Source of the DNA: Novosphingobium umbonatum | Lineage (GTDB): Bacteria; Pseudomonadota; Alphaproteobacteria; Sphingomonadales; Sphingomonadaceae | Reading direction: 5' to 3' | NCBI RefSeq assembly: GCF_004005905.1 | Contig: NZ_SACO01000012.1 | Location: 62,001-126,000, forward strand | Length of the DNA stretch: 64,000 nucleotides | Shown here: positions 17,401 through 30,626 of the stretch, piece by piece | Layout: every line of letters begins with the position of its first letter | Position numbering within the stretch: position 1 is the first letter of the stretch | The notes under the pieces: generated by a model | Told to the model about the DNA's origin: nothing | Seen by the model: the letters and a program-made list of their open reading frames with translations, nothing else | Database searches by the model: none | Position numbers and translations under genes: made by a program

Positions 17401-17787
17401 TTGGTCGACCTTTCGCATACACTGGCGCAATATCTGCCGATCCTGATTTTCCTGGGCGTTGCCCTTGGGCTCTCGTCGGCATTTGTTTTCCTGCCCATCT
17501 TGGTTTCGCGTCTGACCGGCTCTTACAAGCCGGAAACGGACAAATTGTCGGAATATGAATGCGGTTTCCCCGCCTTTGAAGATCCGCGCAGTCAGTTTGA
17601 CGTGCGTTTCTATCTGGTGGCGATCCTGTTCATCATTTTCGATCTGGAAGCCGCCTTCCTGTTCCCTTGGGCTGTCAGCCTGAAGGAAACCGGCTGGGCG
17701 GGTTGGCTCACCATGATTGTGTTCCTTGCGGAACTGATCATCGGTTACGCCTATGCCTGGAAAAAGGGAGCTCTGGACTGGGAATGA
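17401..17787 (+). CDS. nuoA: NADH-quinone oxidoreductase subunit A
   Basis: This small complex I membrane subunit has three hydrophobic helices and the conserved loop [20 protein letters not shown] before helix two. I start it at TTG 17401 (128 residues, beginning VDLSHTL after the initiator). This gives the normal NuoA length; the in-frame ATG at 17344 would add 19 untypical residues and has no ribosome-binding site. Its stop overlaps the nuoB start (ATGA). It heads the operon for the proton-pumping NADH dehydrogenase. Confidence 0.9.
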   Translation: MVDLSHTLAQYLPILIFLGVALGLSSAFVFLPILVSRLTGSYKPETDKLSEYECGFPAFEDPRSQFDVRFYLVAILFIIFDLEAAFLFPWAVSLKETGWAGWLTMIVFLAELIIGYAYAWKKGALDWE

Positions 17788-18338
17788 GCAACAATACCTC
17801 TCTTGAGCCTATCATGGCCGCAAATGGTCGCCTGGTCCCACCGGATCAGGCGTTCTTCAATGACCTCTCGGCCGAAGTGTCCGACAAGGGCTTTCTCGTC
17901 ACCTCGACGGAAGAGCTCTTTCATTGGGCGCGTACCGGTTCGCTGTGGTGGATGACCTTTGGTCTGGCTTGCTGCGCTGTGGAAATGATCCACGTCAACA
18001 TGCCGCGTTATGACATGGAGCGCTTCGGTGCTGCTCCGCGCGCTTCCCCGCGCCAGTCGGACGTGATGATTGTTGCCGGTACGCTGTGCAACAAGATGGC
18101 CCCCGCGCTGCGCAAGGTCTATGACCAGATGTCGAACCCCAAATGGGTGATTTCGATGGGTTCCTGCGCCAATGGCGGTGGTTATTACCACTATTCCTAT
18201 TCGGTGGTGCGCGGTTGCGATCGCATCGTGCCCGTGGATATTTACGTGCCCGGCTGTCCTCCGACCGCCGAGGCGCTGCTGTATGGTATCATGCAGTTGC
18301 AGCGTAAGATCCGCCGCGTCGGCACGATCGAGCGTTAA
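17784..18338 (+). CDS. nuoB: NADH-quinone oxidoreductase subunit B
   Basis: This 184-residue peripheral-arm subunit carries cluster N2, the last Fe-S centre before quinone. The tandem cysteines in [10 protein letters not shown], the Cys in [10 protein letters not shown] and the Cys in VPGCPPTAE provide the four ligands. The N-terminus (about 30 residues) is longer than in E. coli NuoB, as is common in alphaproteobacteria. It is translationally coupled to nuoA. Confidence 0.97.
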   Translation: MSNNTSLEPIMAANGRLVPPDQAFFNDLSAEVSDKGFLVTSTEELFHWARTGSLWWMTFGLACCAVEMIHVNMPRYDMERFGAAPRASPRQSDVMIVAGTLCNKMAPALRKVYDQMSNPKWVISMGSCANGGGYYHYSYSVVRGCDRIVPVDIYVPGCPPTAEALLYGIMQLQRKIRRVGTIER

Positions 18339-18349
18339 GGGGAGGCATC

Positions 18350-18979
18350 ATGGCTATTTTGCATTCCGCCCCGACTTGGTCGTCGAACGAAGGCGTCATT
18401 GATACGCTGACCGCCGCTTTGGGTGACAAGCTGGTCTCTGCTGTCGAGGCGCGTGGCGAGGTGATCCTCACCGTGGCGCGCGATAGCGTGGTCGATGCCT
18501 TGCGCATCCTGCGCGATGAGCATGAATATCAGCAATTGATGGAGATGGCGGGCGCCGACTATCCCGATCGCGATGAGCGGTTCGAGGTGGTCTATATGCT
18601 GCTCTCGCTGACGAAAAACCATCGTCTGCTGGTCAAGACCTCGACCGACGAAGCCAAGCCCGTGCCGACCGTCACCGGTCTGTGGCCCGTGGCCGGTTGG
18701 CTGGAGCGCGAAGTGTTCGATATGTATGGCGTTATTTTCGCCGGCAATACCGACCTGCGCCGCATCCTGACCGACTATGGTTTCGAAGGTCATCCGTTCC
18801 GTAAGGACTTCCCGCTCACGGGCTATCAGGAACTGCGCTATTCCACTGAGGAACAGCGCGTGGTTTATGAGCCGGTGCGTTTGGCGCAGGATCTGCGCCA
18901 GTTCGATTTCACCTCGCCGTGGGAAGGGTCTGATTATGTCCTGCCCGGCGACGAGAAGGCGGAAGGAGCTTCCAAGTGA
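18350..18979 (+). CDS. nuoC: NADH-quinone oxidoreductase subunit C
   Basis: The 209-residue 30-kDa-type subunit contains the family signature around [15 protein letters not shown]...[20 protein letters not shown]. It has no redox cofactor and holds NuoB and NuoD together in the hydrophilic arm. nuoC and nuoD are separate genes here, not fused as in E. coli. Its stop overlaps the GTG start of nuoD. Confidence 0.96.
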   Translation: MAILHSAPTWSSNEGVIDTLTAALGDKLVSAVEARGEVILTVARDSVVDALRILRDEHEYQQLMEMAGADYPDRDERFEVVYMLLSLTKNHRLLVKTSTDEAKPVPTVTGLWPVAGWLEREVFDMYGVIFAGNTDLRRILTDYGFEGHPFRKDFPLTGYQELRYSTEEQRVVYEPVRLAQDLRQFDFTSPWEGSDYVLPGDEKAEGASK

Positions 18980-20190
18980 ACGGACTCGTTCTTGAGGAAT
19001 CGCCGACCACTGGCGATGAAATCATCACCAATTACACCATCAACTTCGGCCCCCAGCACCCCGCCGCCCACGGCGTGTTGCGCATGGTGACCGAGCTGGA
19101 CGGTGAAATTGTGACCCGTCTGGATCCGCATATCGGCCTGCTGCACCGCGGCACCGAAAAGCTGATCGAGCACAAGACCTATCTGCAGGCTTTGCCCTAT
19201 TTCGACCGGTTGGACTATTGTTCGCCGCTCGGCATGGAGCATTCCTACGTTCTGGCGGTGGAAAAGCTGCTGAATGTGGAAGTGCCGCTTCGTGCGCAAT
19301 ATCTGCGCGTGCTGTTTGCGGAACTGACCCGCATCTGCAACCACATGATGAACATCGGCTCGGCCGTGATGGACGTTGGCGCCATGACCCCGATGCTGTG
19401 GATGTTCGAAATCCGCGAGGATTGCCTCAACTTCTTCGAGCGCGCTTCGGGCGCCCGTATGCACTCGGCCTATTTCCGTCCGGGTGGCGTGCATCAGGAT
19501 GTGCCGCAGAAGTTGATCGACGACATTTCGGCCTGGCTGGATAAGCGCATGCCCGAATTGTACGAAGACGCGATATCCCTGTTTGCCGACAACCGCATCT
19601 TTAAACAGCGCAATGTCGATATCGGCATTGTGACCAAGGAAGACGCTTTGGCCTGGGGCTTCTCCGGCCCGATGCTGCGCGGTTCGGGTATTGCCTGGGA
19701 CATCCGCAAGAGCCAGCCTTACGACGTTTATGACCGCGTGGACTTTGATGTTCCCGTGGGCACGAGCGGCGACTGCTATGACCGTATGATGTGCCGTGTG
19801 GAAGAAGTGCGCCAGTCGATGCGCATCATGAAGCAGTGCATCAAGGACATGCCGCAGGGCCCCGTGATGGCGCTGGACCGCAAGGTTGCTCCGCCCAAGC
19901 GTGGCGAGATGAAGCAGTCGATGGAAAGCTTGATCCACCATTTCAAGCTCTACACCGAAGGTTTCCACGTTCCCGCCGGCGAAGTCTATGTGGCCACCGA
20001 AAGCCCCAAGGGCGAGTTCGGTGTCTATCTGGTCTCGGACGGTTCGAACAAGCCTTATCGTTGCAAGATCCGCCCGACGGCTTTCAGCCATCTGCAGGCG
20101 ATCGACTTCATGACCCGTGGCCATATGCTGCCTGACATCACCGCCATTCTGGGCGCGATGGATATCGTGTTCGGGGAGTGCGACCGGTGA
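18976..20190 (+). CDS. nuoD: NADH-quinone oxidoreductase subunit D
   Basis: The 404-residue 49-kDa-type subunit forms the quinone pocket with NuoB. The [16 protein letters not shown] motif near the N-terminus holds the conserved His of the quinone site, and [12 protein letters not shown] and [13 protein letters not shown] follow as expected. GTG 18976 is the start, four bases inside nuoC. It ends in the overlap with the NTF2-like gene instead of being followed by nuoE. Confidence 0.97.
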   Translation: MNGLVLEESPTTGDEIITNYTINFGPQHPAAHGVLRMVTELDGEIVTRLDPHIGLLHRGTEKLIEHKTYLQALPYFDRLDYCSPLGMEHSYVLAVEKLLNVEVPLRAQYLRVLFAELTRICNHMMNIGSAVMDVGAMTPMLWMFEIREDCLNFFERASGARMHSAYFRPGGVHQDVPQKLIDDISAWLDKRMPELYEDAISLFADNRIFKQRNVDIGIVTKEDALAWGFSGPMLRGSGIAWDIRKSQPYDVYDRVDFDVPVGTSGDCYDRMMCRVEEVRQSMRIMKQCIKDMPQGPVMALDRKVAPPKRGEMKQSMESLIHHFKLYTEGFHVPAGEVYVATESPKGEFGVYLVSDGSNKPYRCKIRPTAFSHLQAIDFMTRGHMLPDITAILGAMDIVFGECDR

Positions 20191-20537
20191 GCCATCTAGC
20201 TACTGCCGAGGCGATGATCGCGGCCTATAACGCGCAGGATGCCGACCTTTACGTGTCCTACATGACCGATGATGCCTGCGAAGCGGGCTATCGCGGTGCT
20301 GTGGTACGCGAAGGCAAGGAAGGCACCCGCACGGGTCTGGCCGCAGCCTTTGCCAAATGGCCGCAGAACCATGCCGAAATCCGCGAGAAGCAGGCGATCG
20401 GCAATTATGTTCTGTTCCGCGAATATGTCACGCGCGGTCCGGCAACGGATGGTTCGGAACTGGTCGAGCCGTTTGAAGTCATCGCCGTTTATTCTTTCGA
20501 GGGCGACAAGTGCGCCCGTGTGGAGTTCATCCGCTAA
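20187..20537 (+). CDS. NTF2/SnoaL-like protein inside the nuo operon
   Basis: This 116-residue protein resembles the NTF2-like (SnoaL/ketosteroid-isomerase-type) cone fold. It has an N-terminal helix [24 protein letters not shown] followed by strands such as [19 protein letters not shown] and a final [13 protein letters not shown] strand pair. Its GTG start overlaps the nuoD stop, and its stop overlaps the nuoE start (TAATG), so it is fully embedded in the operon. It has no signal peptide or membrane helix. It is not a standard complex I subunit; an assembly or accessory role is inference only. Confidence 0.8.
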   Translation: MSHLATAEAMIAAYNAQDADLYVSYMTDDACEAGYRGAVVREGKEGTRTGLAAAFAKWPQNHAEIREKQAIGNYVLFREYVTRGPATDGSELVEPFEVIAVYSFEGDKCARVEFIR

Positions 20538-21205
20538 TGGCTGATCGTCACCTTTATCCGGACACGCCGGAATTGCGCGCCCGCTGGGGCGCTTTCGCGT
20601 GGACGGTGGAAAATGCCGAAAAGGCAAAGGTCATTGTCGCGCGCTATCCCGAAGGGCGTCAGCGCTCGGCTGTGATGCCTTTGCTCGATCTGGCCCAGCG
20701 TCAGGTCGGCGCGGAAACGCAAACGCAGGGCTGGCTGCCCATTCCCGTGATGGAATATGTGGCTGCCTATCTTGACATGCCGATCATTCGCGTGATCGAA
20801 GTGGCTACCTTCTACACGATGTATAATCTCGTGCCGGTGGGTAAGTTCCACGTGCAGGTTTGCGGCACCACGCCTTGCATGCTGCGCGGTTCGGATGATC
20901 TGATCGCGGCTTGCAAGAAGCGCAAGATGCCCACCGGCGGCGTTTCGGAAGATGGTCTTTGGACCTTCACCGAAGTGGAATGCATGGGCAATTGCGCCTC
21001 GGCTCCTATGGTCCAGATCAACGATGACAATTACGAGGATCTGACCGCCGAGCGTCTGGACGCTGTTCTGGATGCGCTGGCTCGCGGCGAAAGCCCCAAG
21101 ACCGGCACGCAGGAACCGGGCCGCCACACGGTGGAACCGGCCGGAGCTTTGTCGAACCTGACCGCAATGGTTTCGGAAAATCACGATTATCGGGGGGAGT
21201 GGTAA
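20537..21205 (+). CDS. nuoE: NADH-quinone oxidoreductase subunit E
   Basis: The 222-residue 24-kDa-type subunit carries the N1a 2Fe-2S cluster. The ligands are the Cys pair in VCGTTPCMLRG and the pair in VECMGNCASAP. A C-terminal extension of about 40 residues goes beyond the ferredoxin-like fold. It starts in the TAATG overlap with the NTF2-like gene and binds NuoF in the NADH-oxidising module. Confidence 0.96.
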   Translation: MADRHLYPDTPELRARWGAFAWTVENAEKAKVIVARYPEGRQRSAVMPLLDLAQRQVGAETQTQGWLPIPVMEYVAAYLDMPIIRVIEVATFYTMYNLVPVGKFHVQVCGTTPCMLRGSDDLIAACKKRKMPTGGVSEDGLWTFTEVECMGNCASAPMVQINDDNYEDLTAERLDAVLDALARGESPKTGTQEPGRHTVEPAGALSNLTAMVSENHDYRGEW

Positions 21206-21208
21206 GTC

Positions 21209-22501
21209 ATGGCCCTTCAGGACAAGGATCGCATCTTTACCAATGTCTACGGTTTCCAGCCGTGGAACCTGGCAGCGGCGCGTGCGCGTGGCGATTGGGA
21301 CAATACCAAGGCGCTGCTGGAACGCGGTCGCGACGCGATCATTCAGGAAATCAAGGATTCCGGTCTGCGCGGGCGCGGTGGCGCCGGCTTCCCCACTGGC
21401 ATGAAGTGGAGCTTCATGCCCAAGGAAAGCCGCGATGGCCGTCCCAGCTTTCTGGTTATCAACGCCGACGAATCCGAGCCCGGCTCGTGCAAGGACCGCG
21501 AAATCATCCGCCACGATCCGCATAAGCTGATCGAAGGCGCGCTGGTGGCTGGTTTTGCGATGGGGGCCCGCGCGGCCTACATCTACATTCGCGGTGAATA
21601 TATCCGTGAAGCCGAAACGCTGTTTGCCGCTGTGGCCGAGGCTTATGACGCCGGTCTGGTGGGCAAGAATGCCAGCGGTTCGGGCTATGATTTCGACGTC
21701 TTCGTCCATCGCGGCGCGGGCGCCTACATCTGCGGCGAAGAAACCGCGATGATCGAATCCATCGAAGGCAAGAAGGGCCAGCCCCGTCTGAAGCCTCCGT
21801 TCCCTGCTGGCGCTGGTCTGTATGGCTGCCCCACCACGGTGAACAATGTGGAATCGATCGCGGTGGCCCCCACCATCTTGCGTCGTGGCGCGGGTTGGTT
21901 CTCCTCCTTTGGGCGCGAGAACAACAAGGGCACCAAGCTGTTCCAGATCTCGGGCCATGTGAACAAGCCCTGCGTGGTCGAGGAAGAGATGTCGATCCCG
22001 TTCAGCGAGCTGATCGAGAAGCATTGCGGCGGTATCCGTGGTGGCAAGGACAATCTGCTGGCCGTTATCCCCGGCGGTTCGTCGGTGCCGCTGGTGCCTG
22101 CCGAGCAGATCTGGGACGCGCCAATGGACTTTGACGGTCTGCGCGCTCTGGGTTCGGGCCTTGGCACCGCAGCCGTGATCGTGATGGACAAGTCCACTGA
22201 CATCGTGCGCGCCATCAGCCGCCTTTCGTATTTCTACAAGCACGAGAGCTGCGGTCAGTGCACCCCTTGCCGCGAAGGCACGGGCTGGATGTGGCGCGTG
22301 ATGGAACGTCTGCGCGAAGGTGATGCCAGCGTGGAAGAGATCGATATGCTCTTCAACGTGACCAAGCAGGTCGAAGGCCACACCATCTGCGCGCTGGGCG
22401 ATGCGGCGGCCTGGCCTATTCAGGGCCTGATCCGCCACTTCCGCCCCGAGATTGAGCGTCGTATCGCAGAGCGCGGTGCGTTGCAGGAGGCCGCTGAGTA
22501 A
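21209..22501 (+). CDS. nuoF: NADH-quinone oxidoreductase subunit F
   Basis: The 430-residue flavoprotein binds NADH and FMN and one 4Fe-4S cluster (N3). The nucleotide motif [13 protein letters not shown], the FMN/NADH segment [13 protein letters not shown], and the [13 protein letters not shown] cluster motif with a later Cys (HTICALGD) are all present. Its stop overlaps the nuoG start (TAATG). Confidence 0.97.
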   Translation: MALQDKDRIFTNVYGFQPWNLAAARARGDWDNTKALLERGRDAIIQEIKDSGLRGRGGAGFPTGMKWSFMPKESRDGRPSFLVINADESEPGSCKDREIIRHDPHKLIEGALVAGFAMGARAAYIYIRGEYIREAETLFAAVAEAYDAGLVGKNASGSGYDFDVFVHRGAGAYICGEETAMIESIEGKKGQPRLKPPFPAGAGLYGCPTTVNNVESIAVAPTILRRGAGWFSSFGRENNKGTKLFQISGHVNKPCVVEEEMSIPFSELIEKHCGGIRGGKDNLLAVIPGGSSVPLVPAEQIWDAPMDFDGLRALGSGLGTAAVIVMDKSTDIVRAISRLSYFYKHESCGQCTPCREGTGWMWRVMERLREGDASVEEIDMLFNVTKQVEGHTICALGDAAAWPIQGLIRHFRPEIERRIAERGALQEAAE

Positions 22502-24519
22502 TGCCTAAGGTCAAGGTAGACGGCGTTGAGATCGAGGTGCCGCAGGGCGCCACCGTTCTGCAAGCCTGCGAACTGGCGGGGAAGGAAATTCCGCGCTTCT
22601 GTTATCATGAACGCCTGAGCATTGCGGGCAATTGCCGCATGTGTCTGGTGGAAGTGAAGCCCGGACCGCCCAAGCCGCAGGCTTCCTGTGCGCTTCCGGC
22701 GGCTGAAGGTCAGGAAATCCGCACCGATAGCGAGATGGTGAAGAAGGCTCGGGAAGGGGTGATGGAGTTCCTCCTCATCAACCACCCGCTCGATTGCCCC
22801 ATCTGCGATCAGGGTGGCGAATGCGACCTGCAGGACCAGAGCGTGGCCTATGGCCGCGGCACTTCGCGTTACCACGAGCATAAGCGCGCGGTGACCGAGA
22901 AATATATGGGTCCGTTGATCAAGACGGTGATGACGCGTTGTATTCAGTGCACCCGTTGCGTGCGTTTCAGCGAGGAAATCGCTGGCGTGGACGAAATCGG
23001 CGCGCTGTATCGCGGCGAAAACATGCAGATCAGCACCTATCTGGAAAAGGCTGCGACCCACGAATTGTCGGCCAATGTGATCGACCTGTGTCCGGTTGGC
23101 GCCTTGACCTCGCGTCCCTATGCTTTCGAGGCTCGCCCTTGGGAGCTGAAGAAGACGTTGTCGATCGACGTGTCGGACGCTGTGGGGTCGAACATCCGCG
23201 TGGATGCCCGTGGCCGCGAAGTTCTGCGTATCCTGCCGCGCATCAATGATGACGTGAACGAGGAATGGCTGAGCGACAAGGGCCGCTACATGGTCGATGG
23301 TCTGGCCAAGCGTCGCCTTGACCGGCCCTTCATCCGTCTGGATGGCAAGCTGAAGGCTGTGAGCTGGGACGAGGCTTTGGCCGCTGTGGCCAAGATCGCG
23401 CCGGGTTCGTCGGTGGCGGCGGTTGCCGGTGATCTGGTCGATGTGGAAACCATGTTTGCCGCCAAGCAATTGCTGGCTGGCCTTGGCTCCTCGCTGCTGG
23501 AAGGCCGTCAGACCGGTCTGGCTTATACCGCGACCAATCTGGCCGCCGTGAACTTCAATTCCACCTTTGCCGGTATTGAAAGCGCTGATGCCATCCTGAT
23601 CGTGGGCAGCCACATCCGTTGGGAAGCTGCTGTGCTGAACGCCCGTCTGCGTAAGGCGGTGAAGCGCGGCGCCAAGGTGTTTGCGATTGGCCCCGTCTGG
23701 GATGCGACCTATCCGGTCGAATTCCTTGGCGAAGATGCTGCGGTTTTGAACCAGCTTCCCGCCCATGTTTGGTCAGCTCTGCAGGGCGCAACCCGTCCGG
23801 CGCTGATCCTTGGCGGTGCGGCTCTGGCCAAGGGCGCTCTGGAAGCGGCTTTGGGCGTGAGCGATCAGCTGGGTCTGGTGCGCACCTTGGAAGACGGTTC
23901 GGGGTGGAATGGCTTCAACGTTCTGCACATGGCGGCTTCGCGTATGGGCGGTCTGATGCTGGGCTATGCTCAGGCTGGCGGTATCGCCGATCTGGCCGCT
24001 GCCAAGCCCAAGATGCTGCTCTCGTTGGGCGCTGACGAGGTGGATTACACCAAGTTCGCCGACAGCATGATCGTTTATGTCGGCCACCATGGCGACAAGG
24101 GTGCGCATGCTGCGGACGTGATCCTGCCTGCTTCGGCCTTCACCGAAAAGGCCGGCATTTACGTCAACACCGAAGGCCGCGTGCAGTTTGCGGAAAAGGC
24201 CGTCTTTGCTCCGGGTGATGCCCGTGAGGATTGGGCGATCTTGCGTGCTCTGGCCGAAGTGCTGGGCGTGAACGTCGGTTTCGACAGCTTTGACGAATTG
24301 CGCGCTGCGCTGTTTGCTCAGGTTCCTGCTTTCGCGCAGGAAGGTCTGGTCGATTATGGCGCGCTGCCCGCCGGTGTTACCGGTTCGGCCTCCGGCCAGA
24401 TCACCTATCCGATCAAGGACTTCTATCTCACCAACCCGATCGCCCGTTCCAGCGACACGCTTGCGCGTTGCTCGGCCGAGCTGTTGCATGGTGAAAAACT
24501 CGCGGAGGCTGCGGAATGA
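22501..24519 (+). CDS. nuoG: NADH-quinone oxidoreductase subunit G
   Basis: The 672-residue 75-kDa-type subunit starts with a 2Fe-2S ferredoxin domain ([19 protein letters not shown]). The HCCC-type and 4Fe-4S regions ([30 protein letters not shown]) follow, then a molybdopterin-oxidoreductase-like domain (about residues 220-600) that has lost its cofactor in this family. It relays electrons from NuoF towards NuoI. It is coupled to nuoH by an ATGA overlap. Confidence 0.97.
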   Translation: MPKVKVDGVEIEVPQGATVLQACELAGKEIPRFCYHERLSIAGNCRMCLVEVKPGPPKPQASCALPAAEGQEIRTDSEMVKKAREGVMEFLLINHPLDCPICDQGGECDLQDQSVAYGRGTSRYHEHKRAVTEKYMGPLIKTVMTRCIQCTRCVRFSEEIAGVDEIGALYRGENMQISTYLEKAATHELSANVIDLCPVGALTSRPYAFEARPWELKKTLSIDVSDAVGSNIRVDARGREVLRILPRINDDVNEEWLSDKGRYMVDGLAKRRLDRPFIRLDGKLKAVSWDEALAAVAKIAPGSSVAAVAGDLVDVETMFAAKQLLAGLGSSLLEGRQTGLAYTATNLAAVNFNSTFAGIESADAILIVGSHIRWEAAVLNARLRKAVKRGAKVFAIGPVWDATYPVEFLGEDAAVLNQLPAHVWSALQGATRPALILGGAALAKGALEAALGVSDQLGLVRTLEDGSGWNGFNVLHMAASRMGGLMLGYAQAGGIADLAAAKPKMLLSLGADEVDYTKFADSMIVYVGHHGDKGAHAADVILPASAFTEKAGIYVNTEGRVQFAEKAVFAPGDAREDWAILRALAEVLGVNVGFDSFDELRAALFAQVPAFAQEGLVDYGALPAGVTGSASGQITYPIKDFYLTNPIARSSDTLARCSAELLHGEKLAEAAE

Positions 24520-25562
24520 CCGCCTTCTTCCAGTCGCTGGGCCTGCCTTTCGAGGCGGCCTGGCTGATCGCTACTATTGCAGGCATTCTGCTGATCGCGC
24601 TGCCGCTGATGCTCAGCGTGGCGATGGTCATTTATGTCGACCGCAAGATCTGGGCCGCCATGGCGCTGCGTCGTGGTCCCAACGTGGTGGGCCCGCTGGG
24701 TCTGTTGCAGTCCTTCGCCGACGGTTTGAAGGTGTTCCTGCAGGAAACCATCGTTCCCACCGCCGCGAACAAGGGCATCTTCCTGATCGGCCCCATCGTT
24801 ACCTTCACGGTGACCTTGCTGGCCTGGGCGGTGGTGCCTTTCAACTCGGGCGCCATTCTGGCCGACATCAATGTGGGCCTCCTCTATGTTCTGGCGATTT
24901 CGTCGCTGGGCGTTTACGGCACGATCATGGCCGGTTGGGCTTCGAACTCGAAATATCCCTTCTTCTCGGCGATGCGCGCATCGGCACAGATGATCAGTTA
25001 TGAAGTCTCGATCGGCTTCATTCTGCTCTGCGTTGTGCTCTGGGCGGACTCGTTCAACCTCGGCACGATTGTCGAGGCGCAGAAGGGGCATGTGTTCGGC
25101 ATTTTGAACGGCTTTGGTTTCAACCCGCTGCTGTTCCCGATGTGGGTGTTGTTCCTGATTTCCGGTCTGGCCGAAACGCAGCGTGCGCCTTTCGACTTGA
25201 CCGAAGCGGAATCGGAACTGGTTGCTGGTTATCAGACCGAATATTCGTCGATGAGCTTCGCCCTGTTCTGGCTGGGTGAATATGGCAATGTGTTGCTGAT
25301 GTGTGCGCTGAATGCGACGCTGTTCTGGGGTGGTTACTTGCCGCCGCTGGATTGGGCGCCGCTTTATGTCGTGCCCGGCATCATCTGGTTCCTGCTCAAG
25401 ACCGCCTTCTTCTTCTTCGTGTTCAGCTGGGTCAAGGCAACGGTGCCCCGTTACCGCTATGACCAGTTGATGCGTCTGGGCTGGAAAGTGTTCCTTCCCA
25501 TGTCGCTGCTGTTCGTCTTTATGGTCAGTGGCTATCTTATGCTTACGAGGTATGGCGCATGA
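24516..25562 (+). CDS. nuoH: NADH-quinone oxidoreductase subunit H
   Basis: The 348-residue membrane subunit has about eight helices and lines the quinone channel at the junction of the two arms. The conserved [21 protein letters not shown] loop and the [20 protein letters not shown] loop, rich in essential acidic residues, are intact. It is coupled to nuoI through ATGA. Confidence 0.97.
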   Translation: MTAFFQSLGLPFEAAWLIATIAGILLIALPLMLSVAMVIYVDRKIWAAMALRRGPNVVGPLGLLQSFADGLKVFLQETIVPTAANKGIFLIGPIVTFTVTLLAWAVVPFNSGAILADINVGLLYVLAISSLGVYGTIMAGWASNSKYPFFSAMRASAQMISYEVSIGFILLCVVLWADSFNLGTIVEAQKGHVFGILNGFGFNPLLFPMWVLFLISGLAETQRAPFDLTEAESELVAGYQTEYSSMSFALFWLGEYGNVLLMCALNATLFWGGYLPPLDWAPLYVVPGIIWFLLKTAFFFFVFSWVKATVPRYRYDQLMRLGWKVFLPMSLLFVFMVSGYLMLTRYGA

Positions 25563-26044
25563 GTGTCGCGCATCTCATCAAGAGCTTTACTCTCTGGGAA
25601 TTTGTGAAGGCCCACGCCTTGACCCTGAAGTATTTCTTCAAGGAAAAGGCGACGGTTAACTATCCCTACGAGAAGAACCCGCTCAGCCCGCGATTCCGCG
25701 GGGAACATGCGCTGCGCCGCTATCCCAACGGGGAAGAGCGTTGCATTGCGTGCAAATTGTGCGAGGCGATTTGTCCGGCGCAGGCTATCACGATCGAGGC
25801 TGAACCTCGTGACGATGGTTCGCGCCGCACCACGCGCTATGACATCGACATGACCAAGTGCATCTTCTGCGGTTTTTGCCAGGAAGCATGCCCGGTCGAC
25901 GCCGTCGTTGAAGGGCCGAACTTCGAATATGCGACCGAAACGCGCGAAGAACTGCTCTATGACAAGGCTAAACTGTTGGCGAACGGGGACAAGTGGGAGC
26001 GTGCTATCGCCGCGAACCTTGAAGCCGACGCGCCCTACCGCTAA
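25559..26044 (+). CDS. nuoI: NADH-quinone oxidoreductase subunit I
   Basis: The 161-residue ferredoxin-type subunit holds clusters N6a and N6b in two 4Fe-4S motifs: [16 protein letters not shown] and [16 protein letters not shown]. These sit between an N-terminal amphipathic helix ([20 protein letters not shown]) and a short tail. It carries electrons from NuoG to NuoB. Confidence 0.97.
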   Translation: MSVAHLIKSFTLWEFVKAHALTLKYFFKEKATVNYPYEKNPLSPRFRGEHALRRYPNGEERCIACKLCEAICPAQAITIEAEPRDDGSRRTTRYDIDMTKCIFCGFCQEACPVDAVVEGPNFEYATETREELLYDKAKLLANGDKWERAIAANLEADAPYR

Positions 26045-26068
26045 GGCAGGCAGCAGGGGACGGAAATC

Positions 26069-26686
26069 ATGATTCAACTGCTCGCCTTTTATCTCTTCGC
26101 CGCGCTGGTGGTGGCGTCGGGTTTGCTGGTCATTCTGGCCCGCAACCCGGTGCATTCGGTCCTTTGGCTCATCCTCGCCTTCTTTAATGCGGCGGGTCTG
26201 ATGATCCTGATTGGCGCCGAATTCATCGCCATGTTGCTGGTCATCGTTTATGTCGGCGCGGTCGCCGTGCTGTTCCTCTTTGTGGTGATGATGCTCGACA
26301 TCGACTTCGCCACTTTGCGGGCGGGGCTGGTCAAGAACTTCCCGCTGGGTCTGAGCATCGCTCTGATCCTGCTGGCAGAACTGGTGCTGGGCCTTGGCGC
26401 GAATTCGGCCGGTGTGCTGCATCTGGGCGTTGCTGATGGCAACGCCGCGCCGCTGGCTGGTGCTCCCAACATCGAAGCGATCGGCGCTGTACTCTACAGC
26501 CGCTATCTCTTCCTGTTCGAAGCTGCCGGTGTGGTGCTGTTGGTTGCCATGATCGGTGCCATTGTGCTGACGCATCGCGAACGTGGCGGGATCAAGCCGC
26601 AGAATATTTCGAAGCAGGTCGCCCGTCGGCCTGAGGAAGCCACCGTCAACACCCAGCCCGAAGTGGGCAAGGGCGTGTCGCTGTAA
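26069..26686 (+). CDS. nuoJ: NADH-quinone oxidoreductase subunit J
   Basis: The 205-residue membrane subunit has five helices; the third region ([25 protein letters not shown]) contains the conserved helix with the family's pi-bulge. ATG 26069 follows AGGGGACGG. The polar C-terminal 35 residues extend beyond the last helix. It lies 24 bases after nuoI. Confidence 0.95.
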   Translation: MIQLLAFYLFAALVVASGLLVILARNPVHSVLWLILAFFNAAGLMILIGAEFIAMLLVIVYVGAVAVLFLFVVMMLDIDFATLRAGLVKNFPLGLSIALILLAELVLGLGANSAGVLHLGVADGNAAPLAGAPNIEAIGAVLYSRYLFLFEAAGVVLLVAMIGAIVLTHRERGGIKPQNISKQVARRPEEATVNTQPEVGKGVSL

Positions 26687-26697
26687 AGGGGGCGCTG

Positions 26698-27003
26698 ATG
26701 ATCGGCATCGAACATTATATCGTCGTCAGCTCGATTCTTTTCGTGCTTGGCGTTCTGGGTATCTTCCTCAACCGGAAGAATATCATCGTCATCTTGATGG
26801 CTATCGAGCTCATTCTGCTCTCGGTGAACATCAATTTCGTGGCCTTCAGCGCCTTCCTGCATGACCTGGTCGGTCAGATCTTCGCGATGTTCGTGTTGAC
26901 TGTGGCCGCCGGTGAAGCAGCGGTGGGCCTGGCCATCCTCGTCATCTACTTCCGCGCACGTGGTTCGATCGCGGTGGACGACGTCAACCGGATGAAGGGG
27001 TAA
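26698..27003 (+). CDS. nuoK: NADH-quinone oxidoreductase subunit K
   Basis: The 101-residue, three-helix subunit is homologous to MrpC. It has the two conserved membrane Glu residues, in [11 protein letters not shown] and in [11 protein letters not shown], that take part in proton transfer. Length is exact for the family. Confidence 0.97.
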   Translation: MIGIEHYIVVSSILFVLGVLGIFLNRKNIIVILMAIELILLSVNINFVAFSAFLHDLVGQIFAMFVLTVAAGEAAVGLAILVIYFRARGSIAVDDVNRMKG

Positions 27004-27008
27004 GCCTC

Positions 27009-29042
<2,034 letters not shown>

Positions 29043-29066
29043 GGGCTTGGGCAGCGATAAGGTTTT

Positions 29067-30626
29067 ATGGCAATGACCGATTTTCCCATCCTTTCGCTGA
29101 TGCTGGCCGTGCCGGCGGTGGCAGCCATGGGCTGTCTCGCGGTTTCGGCCAGCACAGCCCGAATGCTGGCGCTGGCGGCCACTCTGGTCGACTTGGTGCT
29201 TGGCATTGTGCTCTGGAAGAATTTCCAGATTGGCGGGCCGCAGTGGCAGTTCGTCGAGCACGCGCAATTGTTCAGCGGTTTCAGCTGGGCGCTTGGCATT
29301 GACGGCATCGCGCTGACGCTGGTCGTGCTTTCCACTTTCCTGATGCCGATCTGCATCGGCGCCAGCTGGGAAGCGATCGAAAAGCGCGTGCCCGAATATA
29401 TGGCGGCCTTCCTTTTCATGGAAACGCTGATGATCGGGGTGTTCTCGGCGCAGGATCTGTTCCTGTTCTACATCCTGTTCGAAGCGGGCCTGATCCCGAT
29501 GTATCTGATCATCGGTATCTGGGGCGGCGCAGAGCGTATTTACGCCAGCTACAAGTTCTTCCTCTACACGCTGCTTGGCTCTGTTCTGATGCTGATCGCG
29601 ATGCTGTGGATGGTGAATGAAACTGGCACAGCCGATATCCCGACGCTGATGGCCTATAATTTCCCGCGTGGCGTGCAGAACCTGCTGTGGCTGGCCTTCT
29701 TTGCTTCCTTTGCGGTGAAGATGCCGATGTGGCCGGTGCATACCTGGTTGCCCGATGCACACGTGCAGGCTCCGACTGCCGGTTCGGTTATTCTGGCCGG
29801 TGTGTTGCTGAAAATGGGTGGCTATGGCTTCATCCGCTTCAGCCTGCCGATGTTCCCCGAAGCCAGCGCCTATTTCGCACCTCTGGTGTGGGGTCTGTCG
29901 ATGGTGGCAGTGGTCTATACCTCGCTGGTTGCTATGGTTCAGACCGACATGAAGAAGCTGATCGCTTATTCGTCGGTGGCGCATATGGCGATCGTGACCA
30001 TCGGTCTCTTCGCTTTCAACCGTCAGGGTCTTGAAGGCTCGGTGGTGGTGATGCTGGCCCACGGTCTGGTGTCGGGTGCGCTGTTCCTTTGCGTTGGCGT
30101 GATTTACGACCGCCTGCACACGCGTGAGATCACCCGTTACGGTGGTCTGGCGATCAATATGCCGCGTTATGCGCTGTTCTTCATGTTCTTCACCATGGCT
30201 TCGGTGGGCCTGCCCGCCACGGCCAATTTCGTCGGCGAATTCCTTGCGCTGGGCGGCATCTATCAGGCTTCGAGCTGGGTGGCGCTGGTGTCGGGTACGG
30301 GTATCATTCTGGGCGCTGCCTATATGCTCTACCTCTATCGCCGCGTGGTGTTTGGTGAGCAGAAGAACGCAGACGCTGCGGCCATGCCCGATCTGTCGGC
30401 CCGTGAATTCGCGTTGCTGGCGCCTTTGGTGATCGCCACCTTGTGGATGGGTATCTATCCCGAGAGCTTCATCGCGCCGATCCGCAATGATATCGTCTAT
30501 CTCGATGCGCGTCTGGCCTCGGCCAAGCCGCAGGGCGATGCTCAGGTGACTGCGGGTCATCCCGCTCCGGCTGAGCATGCTGAACATCATGAAGGCGCCG
30601 AGCACGCCGAAGGGAGTGAGAAGTAA
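29067..30626 (+). CDS. nuoM: NADH-quinone oxidoreductase subunit M
   Basis: The 519-residue antiporter-like subunit has about 14 helices. The conserved pump motifs FEAGLIPMYLIIGIWG and MPMWPVHTWLPDAHVQAPTAG hold the essential Glu and Lys. A soluble tail after the last helix (last 25 residues) has a His/Glu/Ala-rich composition that echoes the NuoL loop. It abuts nuoN, with the stop and start overlapping by one base. Confidence 0.96.
   Translation: MAMTDFPILSLMLAVPAVAAMGCLAVSASTARMLALAATLVDLVLGIVLWKNFQIGGPQWQFVEHAQLFSGFSWALGIDGIALTLVVLSTFLMPICIGASWEAIEKRVPEYMAAFLFMETLMIGVFSAQDLFLFYILFEAGLIPMYLIIGIWGGAERIYASYKFFLYTLLGSVLMLIAMLWMVNETGTADIPTLMAYNFPRGVQNLLWLAFFASFAVKMPMWPVHTWLPDAHVQAPTAGSVILAGVLLKMGGYGFIRFSLPMFPEASAYFAPLVWGLSMVAVVYTSLVAMVQTDMKKLIAYSSVAHMAIVTIGLFAFNRQGLEGSVVVMLAHGLVSGALFLCVGVIYDRLHTREITRYGGLAINMPRYALFFMFFTMASVGLPATANFVGEFLALGGIYQASSWVALVSGTGIILGAAYMLYLYRRVVFGEQKNADAAAMPDLSAREFALLAPLVIATLWMGIYPESFIAPIRNDIVYLDARLASAKPQGDAQVTAGHPAPAEHAEHHEGAEHAEGSEK

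Noticed and set aside
20534..22438. A 634-residue minus-strand frame opposite nuoE and nuoF
   Set aside because: It mirrors two intact complex I genes and shows no domain pattern of its own.
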